Source: Treponemataceae bacterium
GTDB taxonomy: Bacteria > Spirochaetota > Spirochaetia > Treponematales > Treponemataceae
Direction: 5' to 3'
Length of the DNA: 5,089 nucleotides
Assembly (NCBI GenBank): GCA_024402455.1
Contig: JAKSTS010000092.1
Location: 1-5,089, forward strand
In this document: piece after piece, positions 1 to 5,089 of the stretch
Position numbering within the stretch: position 1 is the first letter of the stretch
How the letters are laid out: each line of letters opens with the position of its first letter
Program-made: the position numbers and the translations under genes
Notes under the pieces: model-generated
Database searches by the model: none
The model's input: the letters and a program-made list of their open reading frames with translations, nothing else
Told to the model about the DNA's origin: nothing

Positions 1-347
1 GAAATAACTGCATTATTGCTAATTACAAGCTCTTCAAGTTCCGTAAGCTGAGCAAGCGGCGACCAGTCCACAATCGTTTTGCCGGCTCCAGTTTCAAACC
101 AGAGATGCTTCAAAGTCTTTTTTAATGCTGCAATGTCGGAAATATCAGAAAGCTTTTTCAAATACAAAAGGCGCAGTTCTTCAAGATTTGCAAGTTCGCA
201 GAATGCAGAACAGTCCGGCATTGTTCCAAACTGCAAATGCATTTTCTTGACACAAGGATGATTTTTCATTTCTGCCCAGAATGCAGGATAATCTTTACAC
301 CCTGCGACAAGTACTGTATCATTTTTTATTAGATATTCACTTTCCAT
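1..347 (-). CDS. Leucine-rich-repeat protein, N-terminal part (runs off left edge)
   Basis: The reading frame starts at ATG 347-345 and is open to the window edge, giving 115 complete codons with the C-terminus missing. The start is supported by AAGGAA at 356-361, 8 nt upstream. Residues 1-50 form a non-repeat cap (begins MESEYLIKND, contains PAFWAEMKNHP). From about residue 52 there are leucine-rich repeats: LANLEELRLLYLKKL (52-66) followed by SDISDIAAL, then LKHLWF...WSPLAQL (79-101), then LTELEELVISNNAVI (101-115). The L-x-x-L-x-x-L-x-(I/L)-x-x-N spacing with DI/SPL turns is of the internalin/SDS22 kind. No signal peptide is visible, so it is probably cytoplasmic and likely binds a protein partner. 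It follows the 188-residue gene by 26 bp and is probably co-transcribed with it. The partner and role are unknown; total length cannot be judged. Confidence 0.8.
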   Translation of the reverse strand, partial: MESEYLIKNDTVLVAGCKDYPAFWAEMKNHPCVKKMHLQFGTMPDCSAFCELANLEELRLLYLKKLSDISDIAALKKTLKHLWFETGAGKTIVDWSPLAQLTELEELVISNNAVI

Positions 348-373
348 TTTGCCGGTTCCTTAAAAACATAAAA

Positions 374-940
374 TTACAGATTTTCTACATAACAATTGAA
401 AAAATCCATTGCATGATAAATCTTTATATCTTGAAGGTCTGTCAGTCTGTGCTTTCGATATTCCTGTATTCCATTTTCATTTACATAAGAATGATTGATG
501 ACTTCTTCGACATCTGAAAAATCATAACCGGAAGGAAGTTCAAAAAACGAAAAACTAAACGACGTGCCAAAGTTAAAACATTTGCCGTCTTTCATTTTCA
601 AAACGAATCCTGTCCAGCTCATCAAAGTTTCGCCTTTTATCTGCTCAAGCAGTTCTTTTGGCATTGCATTTCTGCTTTCTTCAATTTTTTCAATATCTGT
701 AGAATTGACGATATTTTTATTGATAAAAAACGATTTTGTTAAATCTTTAACACCAATCTTTTTTTCATCCAGCCGTTTTTCAAATAAATCAATGAGAGCA
801 TCTGCATTTGAAAAAACAACACACGGAATATAAACCCCGTTTTTGAGATAAACTGCCGTCCTGTATTCATTTCCGCATATAGAGTTTTTATGAGGCGTAA
901 TGTTCTTTTTTAAATATTCAACAATTTCAAGATTTTTCAT
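374..940 (-). CDS. Hypothetical protein, 188 aa, in accessory gene string
   Basis: I do not recognise this family. The ATG at 940-938 is preceded by AAGGAG (951-956) at a spacing of 10 nt, and the frame ends in TAA at 374. There is no signal peptide or membrane segment, so a soluble cytoplasmic protein is expected. It appears to have two parts. Residues 1-60 look like a small alpha/beta unit (YRTAVYLKNGVYIPCVVF, residues 27-44, reads as two beta strands). Residues about 100-165 contain a second strand-rich part (SWTGFVLKMKDGKCFNFG, then TSFSFSFFELPSGYDF). The region between them is charged and helical. It lies 54 bp after the DUF5071-like gene and 26 bp before the leucine-rich-repeat gene, so it is probably in one operon with both. 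The size, compactness and company resemble immunity-type or accessory proteins, but that is inference from context only. Confidence 0.8.
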   Translation of the reverse strand: MKNLEIVEYLKKNITPHKNSICGNEYRTAVYLKNGVYIPCVVFSNADALIDLFEKRLDEKKIGVKDLTKSFFINKNIVNSTDIEKIEESRNAMPKELLEQIKGETLMSWTGFVLKMKDGKCFNFGTSFSFSFFELPSGYDFSDVEEVINHSYVNENGIQEYRKHRLTDLQDIKIYHAMDFFNCYVENL

Positions 941-994
941 CTTGCCGTCTCTCCTTCAGCAAATATCTGCACAATTTTTTAAGTCGGTCAGCTT

Positions 995-1702
995 TTATAC
1001 AGGCTTTTCTTTCAGAATGAAATCTGTCAGACAAAAATTCCAGTCTTCATCGTCAAATTTTAAAATTGTGTTTATGCATGAAAGAATCAGTTCATCAGGT
1101 TTCTGCATCAATTTTACGATTTCTTTTGCAACCGGCCAGTTTATGTCGCGGCACCATGTCAACAAACCATAACAGAGCATTCTGTCTTTTTCAATGTCAG
1201 ACCTTTTGATTTTCAGAAGTTTTTCTTTATCAAATTTGTTTTCGGGAAGCAAATCTGCATATTTTTTATCATGCTTCAGTTCAGAAAGCATGCATTCTGT
1301 AAATTTTTCAAAATAATCTGGTGCAGGTGTTTCCGCCGTTATATATCCAAAGTCGCAGCCTAAAAAGCCAGTCATTTCTTTAAACAGAGAATCGCATTTT
1401 GTTTCGTCTTCTGTTGATAAGCCAAAAACTGTAAAACCATCTTTCGTATAAAAAATTTCTGAATATAAACCGTTTATCGTACTTTCCCAGTAAGCAGCAT
1501 GATTAGCATCTAAATTTGTTTCGCAATAAGACAATAATTCATCTGCTTTTGCAAAAACTTTTTCGGGGTTTTCAGAATATTGCGGAATTTCGTATTCTGA
1601 AGCCGTTTCTTTATAAGTGCCAAGAAACCTTTTGTTAAAAGCAGTTATTTCTGCTTTTTTGCGGGTATTTTTAATTATGTATATGTCAAAAAAATCACTC
1701 AT
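995..1702 (-). CDS. Two-domain protein with C-terminal DUF5071-like domain
   Basis: A 235-residue soluble protein. I chose ATG 1702-1700 because GGAAA lies 5-6 nt upstream (1709-1713). An in-frame GTG at 1723 would add seven residues but has no ribosome site. Residues about 149-231 match what I remember of DUF5071: LLPENKFD (151-158), a helical stretch, WCRDINWPVAKEI (183-195), then DDEDW (217-221) near the end. DUF5071 has no assigned activity; it is short, helical and found alone or attached to other domains. Residues 1-140 are a separate alpha/beta part that I cannot name, with a strand-forming start (FFDIYIIKNTRKKAE), FYTKDGFTVFGLSTED (84-99) and GYITAETPAPDYFEKF (119-134). There is no signal peptide or membrane helix. 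The gene follows the acyltransferase by 43 bp and precedes the 188-residue gene by 54 bp on the same strand, so co-transcription is likely. Confidence 0.8.
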   Translation of the reverse strand: MSDFFDIYIIKNTRKKAEITAFNKRFLGTYKETASEYEIPQYSENPEKVFAKADELLSYCETNLDANHAAYWESTINGLYSEIFYTKDGFTVFGLSTEDETKCDSLFKEMTGFLGCDFGYITAETPAPDYFEKFTECMLSELKHDKKYADLLPENKFDKEKLLKIKRSDIEKDRMLCYGLLTWCRDINWPVAKEIVKLMQKPDELILSCINTILKFDDEDWNFCLTDFILKEKPV

Positions 1703-1707
1703 ATAAA

Positions 1708-1713
1708 TTTTCC
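1708..1713 (-). promoter_or_regulatory. Ribosome binding site that fixes the DUF5071-like gene start
   Basis: GGAAAA on the minus strand, 5 nt before ATG 1702. It lies inside the short extension that a GTG start at 1723 would create, and nothing similar precedes that GTG, so the ATG is the better start. Confidence 0.6.
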
Positions 1714-1745
1714 GTTTTTGCACACCAGCTGCAATAAATTTGCTT

Positions 1746-2960
1746 CTACACCCTTTCGCAAGTGCAGACGGTTAAACAATTGTTTACCGTTAAAACGCCT
1801 TGTATTTTCTTTATTGCAGAAGATGCAGGCGGAATAAAACACGCAGAAACAATATTTTGGCTTTCAATTTTGCCAAGGTTTGTAATGCTAAAACCCGAAC
1901 AGTTTTTGTAGCCCAATATAGAATCGCCTGCAAATTTTGCAGTTTTACTGTTAAAAAGCTCTTTTGAAGATGCAAAAGCCGCATCAATAATTTGGGCATT
2001 AAGATTTGCATAAAATTGAAGAATCAAATACAAATCTTTCATATTGTTTCTTTTTTTTAATACAAGATTGTGAATATTTTTTGCATTGCCAAACAGACCG
2101 CTTTTATCTGCTTTATAATTAATGCTGAAAGCCGAAGAAAAATTGCCAAGAGAACCGGCTTTGTAATGCGGCAAAGTATTTCTTAAATCGCATGCAACTA
2201 TTACTTTTGAAATATCATTTTTTAAAAACATCTCTGCAAGCAGATAATCATTTACAGTAACATTATTTACTCTACATTTTTCCAGAATTTCTGCAAATTT
2301 CTGTCCTTCAATTTTATTAAAAGAATAATTTAAGTGTTCTTTAGGCAAACTCGAATTAACAAGAGAAAGATATTCACTGTAAGCAAGGCTGTTTTTCTCT
2401 TTTGCCCAGCTTTTGTTAAGCTTTTTTACAAGCAAACGGCTGACCAACGGCAATCTTGAATTTACCGGCAGGTCATCTATAGTTATCAGATGCTCAAAAA
2501 CAAAATCAATACTTTTTCCAGTACAATAACAGTCAGCAAACTGTTCGACCAGCTGCAAGCCACCTTTTCCGTCCGCCAGCAAATGGTGAAAAACAAAAAG
2601 TACACACATTTTTTCTTTAAATTTCCACGCAAAAAGCCTTAAAAACCCATGCTGAAAAAGATCCCATTCAAAGCAAGTCTGACGATTATATTCTGCAATA
2701 ATTTTGCTGTCATTCATATCGCAAATTTCGTCCGGCATAACTGACAGCTGAATTTTTGAAGTTTCAGAAACTTTATAGAAATATTTATCTGTTTTCTGTT
2801 CAAAACCTAAAGTTGAACGCAAAAAAGGATGAGCCTGTGCTAATTTTTCTGCTGTGTTTTTAATTCTTGTTTCGTCTAAAGTGTCGTTAATAACGCAACT
2901 TATGCCAAAACACATATTCGGACACATTAAATGGCACCGTTCTGTAAAAATATATTCCAT
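1746..2960 (-). CDS. Stand-alone condensation-fold acyltransferase (HHxxxDG)
   Basis: A 404-residue protein of the CoA-dependent acyltransferase / NRPS condensation superfamily (chloramphenicol acetyltransferase-like fold). The defining motif HHLLADGKG is at residues 125-133, with the second His (126) as expected catalytic base and the Asp-Gly at 130-131. Other family landmarks are the N-terminal helix with HPFLRSTLGF (44-53), the strand VIVACDLRNTLP (253-264), SLGNFSSAF (270-278) and GFSITNLGKI (356-365), the last resembling the Ser-Asn-x-Gly stretch of PapA5 or alcohol-acetyltransferase-like members. No carrier, adenylation or other NRPS domain is attached, and it is slightly shorter than typical (about 420-460). 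It probably moves an acyl group from CoA or a carrier to a hydroxyl or amine; neither substrate can be told. ATG 2960 has a weak, distant GGAG (2973-2976). It is the first gene after the promoter at 3094-3122 and is cysteine-rich. No signal peptide is seen. Confidence 0.8.
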   Translation of the reverse strand: MEYIFTERCHLMCPNMCFGISCVINDTLDETRIKNTAEKLAQAHPFLRSTLGFEQKTDKYFYKVSETSKIQLSVMPDEICDMNDSKIIAEYNRQTCFEWDLFQHGFLRLFAWKFKEKMCVLFVFHHLLADGKGGLQLVEQFADCYCTGKSIDFVFEHLITIDDLPVNSRLPLVSRLLVKKLNKSWAKEKNSLAYSEYLSLVNSSLPKEHLNYSFNKIEGQKFAEILEKCRVNNVTVNDYLLAEMFLKNDISKVIVACDLRNTLPHYKAGSLGNFSSAFSINYKADKSGLFGNAKNIHNLVLKKRNNMKDLYLILQFYANLNAQIIDAAFASSKELFNSKTAKFAGDSILGYKNCSGFSITNLGKIESQNIVSACFIPPASSAIKKIQGVLTVNNCLTVCTCERV

Positions 2961-3093
2961 TTTTAAAGTTTTCTCCGCTTTTTATCCAACTCTGCTTATT
3001 CTGTAATCACCATAAATGTTCACTGCGTTCATTCCACAAATTTTTATTTTTTTGCAAGGCTTACAATTGCATCAATTTAGACCAGGTATCTTT

Positions 3094-3122
3094 ATTATAG
3101 TAAACCGCACTTCATTTAGCAA
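3094..3122 (-). promoter_or_regulatory. Sigma-70-type promoter of the acyltransferase operon
   Basis: On the minus strand, -35 TTGCTA (3117-3122) and a perfect -10 TATAAT (3094-3099) are separated by exactly 17 bp. The -35 overlaps the stop codon of the methyltransferase gene (3116-3118). Transcription would begin near 3087, leaving a leader of about 125 nt before the acyltransferase ATG. No riboswitch or operator was recognised in the leader. The stretch 2961-3093 contains no gene and no strong hairpin. Confidence 0.6.
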
Positions 3123-3823
3123 TTTTCATTTAAAAACGGAACGTCCTGTAGTTTTTTATGGCTTATGGAAATCCGGTCACCGCAATCTATAAACTGGGTT
3201 TCAAATTCTTTGTTTTCGCGCAGAAATGTTACGTATTTTCTGATTTTTTTTACGAGCATGACAGTATTGCGGTTGCATTTTAACTTGGGGTCATCGACCA
3301 TGCCATGAAACGACAGATTGTCGCTGACGATAACTCCGTCCGGTGCAAGACTGCGCTTATATTTTTCAAAAAATTTTATGTACTGGGCTTTTGCTGCATC
3401 AATAAAAATCAAGTCGAACATTTCCGAAGTTTCAAAATTGAGTGCATCTTCTAAAAAAATTGAAATGCGTTTTTCTAAGCCGAATTCTTTTATATTTTGA
3501 ACAGCCCGTTCATATCGTTCTTTATCTATTTCAACTGTCGTTACAAAAATGTCATCTGAAACTTGTGCAAACCGAATTGCCGAATAGCCGATTGCAGAAC
3601 CAATTTCGAGAATATGCTTAATGTTGTGCATTTTTATATAATTGCAGATATATTCAATGCCTTCGTCTTTCATAATGGGCACTGCATGATTTTTTGCATA
3701 TTCTTTTATTGGCGCTAATGTCTGCATGCACATTTTATAGCATGTTAAAGATTTTTTTTCGATATCTTTTAATTTTTCAAATACATAAAAGCAGCTTGAT
3801 GACAGAATTTTTAAGACAAACAT
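3116..3823 (-). CDS. trmR: SAM-dependent O-methyltransferase, TrmR/YrrM type
   Basis: A class I methyltransferase of the O-methyltransferase family 3 (COMT-like), 235 residues from ATG 3823. The SAM-binding motif I is EIGSAIGYSA (73-82), followed by the acidic TVEID (96-100). The metal/substrate motif is FIDAAKAQY (140-148), and SDNLSFHGMV (167-176) matches the DN(V/L)xxxGxV signature of TrmR. The segment EYAKNHAVPIMKDEGIEYI (41-59) aligns with the family's N-terminal A-x-VPIM region. TrmR methylates 5-hydroxyuridine at tRNA wobble position 34 to 5-methoxyuridine; small-molecule O-methylation is the alternative, since the family is broad. The start is uncertain: ATG 3823 is preceded by an in-frame TTG (3826), and neither has a clear Shine-Dalgarno. 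Methionines at 3733 and 3727 would give a protein shorter than usual. No terminator separates it from the acyltransferase operon. Upstream (3824-3896) I found no convincing promoter. Confidence 0.85.
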   Translation of the reverse strand: MFVLKILSSSCFYVFEKLKDIEKKSLTCYKMCMQTLAPIKEYAKNHAVPIMKDEGIEYICNYIKMHNIKHILEIGSAIGYSAIRFAQVSDDIFVTTVEIDKERYERAVQNIKEFGLEKRISIFLEDALNFETSEMFDLIFIDAAKAQYIKFFEKYKRSLAPDGVIVSDNLSFHGMVDDPKLKCNRNTVMLVKKIRKYVTFLRENKEFETQFIDCGDRISISHKKLQDVPFLNENC

Positions 3824-3896
3824 CAACCAGTTTATCAGACTGAAAATATCAGCTTTTCTTTATCAATACCGTTTTGCACAATAATGCACACCGCAT

Positions 3897-3946
3897 AAAA
3901 AAACACCTTTCAGTTGAATTGAAACATTCAATCGAAAGGTGTTTTT
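3897..3946 (-). terminator. Distal, strong Rho-independent terminator
   Basis: Arms 3899-3911 and 3934-3946 pair over 13 bp. After one A-C mismatch (3912/3933), 3913-3919 pairs with 3926-3932 (one G-U), with a 6-nt loop at 3920-3925. On the minus strand the stem is followed by seven T (3903-3897). The opposite side also has five T (3942-3946), so it could act both ways, but no plus-strand gene reads into it. It backs up the hairpin just upstream (3955-3997). Confidence 0.8.
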
Positions 3947-3954
3947 GGTTTTAT

Positions 3955-3997
3955 AAAAGAAAAAGCAGAACAGCTTTATAAAAGCTGCAGGTTCTGC
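3955..3997 (-). terminator. Proximal terminator of the acidic Pro-rich protein gene
   Basis: On the minus strand GCAGAAC (3997-3991) pairs with GTTCTGC (3971-3965), and AGCTTT (3986-3981) with AAAGCT (3977-3972). The hairpin has a 3-nt loop and a 4-nt bulge (3987-3990). The tract TTTTTCTTTT (3964-3955) follows directly. It lies 8 bp after the stop codon at 4006. Confidence 0.75.
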
Positions 3998-4005
3998 AAA
4001 TTTCT

Positions 4006-5089
4006 TTAAATATTAACGTTTTCTTCGTCAAAACGAGACAAAACTTTGCGCACTTTTGCGCCCAAAGCAGACACAAGCTCTTTATCTTCCATTGATTCTT
4101 CTGCCATATTTTGCAGGCACACCATTGCATCGCAAATTTCTTTTGGAGAAGGCTTTTCTTCCTCGTCCTGTTTTTCAGACTCTTCAGCTTCTTCTGTTTC
4201 TTTGTCTTCTGAATCATCTGTTTCTTTGATGACTCTTACAACTTCTACAGTCTGATCAAACAGCCCCGGAGAACTTTTCAGTTTATTAATAACATATTCA
4301 AGCAGAACACGTTCTTCGCTTGACAGGAACAGTGACTTTTTAGGCTGCGGCAGATAATTGCACAAACCGCGCATGTAAGAGAACATATCTGCAATTGAAA
4401 CCTGTTCTGGAGATCTTCTTTCAATGCTTGTTTCACGAAGTTTTTCCAAAGCTTTTCTGATTGCAGCCCTCAATTCGCGGCGTTTTTTTGCACCAGCTGA
4501 TTCTTCAATTTCTTCACCGGTTTCTTCAGCTTTTGCTTCTTCAATTTCTGGCGGTGCATCTTCAGCAAGTTGCATAAACTTGCTGTCAATTGCCTGATTT
4601 AAAGCTGCATCAAGAGCAAGATTGTCTGCCGTAAAATCCTTTTTTTCTTTATTCAAGTTTGGCAGAGGCGGCAAAGGAGGAAAATCTGATTTTGGCGGTG
4701 TATACGGCTGCTGCGGCTGTGGCGGCGGCATATACTGCGGCTGCTGCGGCGGATAATACTGTGGAGGAGGTGGCGGCGGATACGGCTGATTAGAAGCCGG
4801 CCGCTGAGGCTCATTGCTAAGTTCGCAAACTTCTTCAGATTCCATTACATCGTTTGGTTTTCTGCCTGAAGAACCAGACGGAGTAAACGGATTATATGTT
4901 TCTTCTTCTGCAGCAGGATCTACATCAATAGGAACATCGTCTTCTTTGCCTAATACAAGAGAATCAAAATCATCTTCGTTTTTATAAAAGTCTTCATCCG
5001 AAACATCAAAATCAATTGGAGAAGGTTCGTTTTCAGATTCATCTTCTCTAAGCGCATCAAGGCCATCGCTGCCAAGAAGCAGTTCATCA
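4006..5089 (-). CDS. Acidic, proline-rich protein of unknown function, C-terminal part
   Basis: The frame is open from the right edge to TAA at 4006, giving 360 visible residues with the N-terminus outside the window. The first in-frame ATG (4845) lacks a ribosome site and is preceded by 81 more sense codons of matching composition, so it is internal. I do not recognise the family. In order: residues 1-65 are very acidic and probably disordered (EDDVPIDVDPAAEEE). Residues 103-144 are rich in P, Q and Y, with a run of six prolines. An acidic part about 180-197 is followed by a basic helix, KKRRELRAAIRKALEKLRE (201-219). Residues about 226-288 look folded and helical (SIADMFSYMRGLCNYLPQP). A second acidic linker spans 290-312, and a helical tail 314-360. 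No membrane segment is visible. The layout suggests a scaffold or adaptor with flexible linkers. Two terminators follow it, separating it from the methyltransferase. Confidence 0.85.
   Translation of the reverse strand, partial: DELLLGSDGLDALREDESENEPSPIDFDVSDEDFYKNEDDFDSLVLGKEDDVPIDVDPAAEEETYNPFTPSGSSGRKPNDVMESEEVCELSNEPQRPASNQPYPPPPPPQYYPPQQPQYMPPPQPQQPYTPPKSDFPPLPPLPNLNKEKKDFTADNLALDAALNQAIDSKFMQLAEDAPPEIEEAKAEETGEEIEESAGAKKRRELRAAIRKALEKLRETSIERRSPEQVSIADMFSYMRGLCNYLPQPKKSLFLSSEERVLLEYVINKLKSSPGLFDQTVEVVRVIKETDDSEDKETEEAEESEKQDEEEKPSPKEICDAMVCLQNMAEESMEDKELVSALGAKVRKVLSRFDEENVNI
4657..4782 (-). repeat. Low-complexity Pro/Gln/Tyr coding tract
   Basis: This stretch encodes visible residues 103-144 of the acidic protein, built from imperfect P-P-Q-Q/P-x-Y units. 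The DNA is locally GC-rich against its AT-rich surroundings and contains a 13-bp direct repeat, CGGCTGCTGCGGC, at 4705-4717 and 4738-4750, 33 bp apart. Such a tract may vary in length between strains. Confidence 0.7.

Noticed and set aside
79..517. Two plus-strand open frames (79-261 and 281-517)
   Set aside because: They lie opposite the LRR gene and the 188-residue gene, have no ribosome site, and their translations are low-complexity F/S/I-rich shadows.
564..1172. Plus-strand open frames at 564-833 and 900-1172
   Set aside because: Antisense to better supported genes with good starts; composition is typical of the complement of AT-rich coding DNA.
1..1702. Full toxin-immunity locus
   Set aside because: No toxin gene, secretion signal or named immunity domain is visible in the window; only the style of the small proteins hints at it.
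1811..2011. Minus-strand open frame of 66 codons inside the acyltransferase gene
   Set aside because: Out of frame within a gene whose motifs continue through this stretch; leucine-rich only because of the frame shift.
3011..3035. Apparent symmetry ATG...CAT around the GTTCACTGCGTTC stretch in the leader
   Set aside because: The inner bases are a direct GTTC repeat rather than an inverted one, so no stem or clear operator forms.
3318..3500. Plus-strand open frame of 60 codons
   Set aside because: Antisense to the conserved core of the methyltransferase, with no homology signals.
3876..3891. Short direct repeat TGCACA-ataa-TGCACA as a possible operator or attachment site
   Set aside because: Only 6 bp per copy, no inverted symmetry and no integrase or regulator nearby; chance is enough.
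3951..4255. Lysine-rich minus-strand frame 3951-4217 and serine-rich plus-strand frame 4046-4255
   Set aside because: Both are shadows of the acidic C-terminal coding region; the first also runs through the terminator.

Overview
The window is an AT-rich bacterial segment in which every supportable gene lies on the minus strand, so it reads from right to left. I found no RNA genes, no mobile element and no CRISPR array. The base composition, the Ala-GCA/Glu-GAA/Lys-AAA codon habit and the gene types would fit a host-associated spirochaete of the Treponema type. That is an impression from style only; no marker gene settles the taxon.

Right part (3897-5089): an open frame enters from beyond the right edge and ends at 4006. 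It encodes the C-terminal 360 residues of an acidic, proline/glutamine/tyrosine-rich protein of unknown function. Two tandem hairpins with T-tracts (3955-3997 and 3897-3946) follow it and close that transcription unit.

Middle part (2961-3823): a class I SAM-dependent O-methyltransferase of the TrmR/YrrM type, probably modifying wobble uridine in tRNA, with an unclear start codon. A good sigma-70-type promoter (TTGCTA, 17 bp, TATAAT) sits at its stop codon and points at the next gene.

Left part (1-2960): four genes with 26-54 bp gaps and no visible terminator between them, probably one operon from that promoter. In transcription order they are a stand-alone acyltransferase of the condensation-domain/CoA-dependent acyltransferase fold (HHxxxDG motif), a two-part protein ending in a DUF5071-like domain, a small unrecognised protein of 188 residues, and the start of a leucine-rich-repeat protein that runs off the left edge. 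The last three are small, cytoplasmic and quick-evolving in appearance, and resemble the accessory or immunity-like proteins often found in strings. How they relate to the acyltransferase is unknown. No complete, clearly new system can be demonstrated, but this four-gene string is the best candidate for a closer look.
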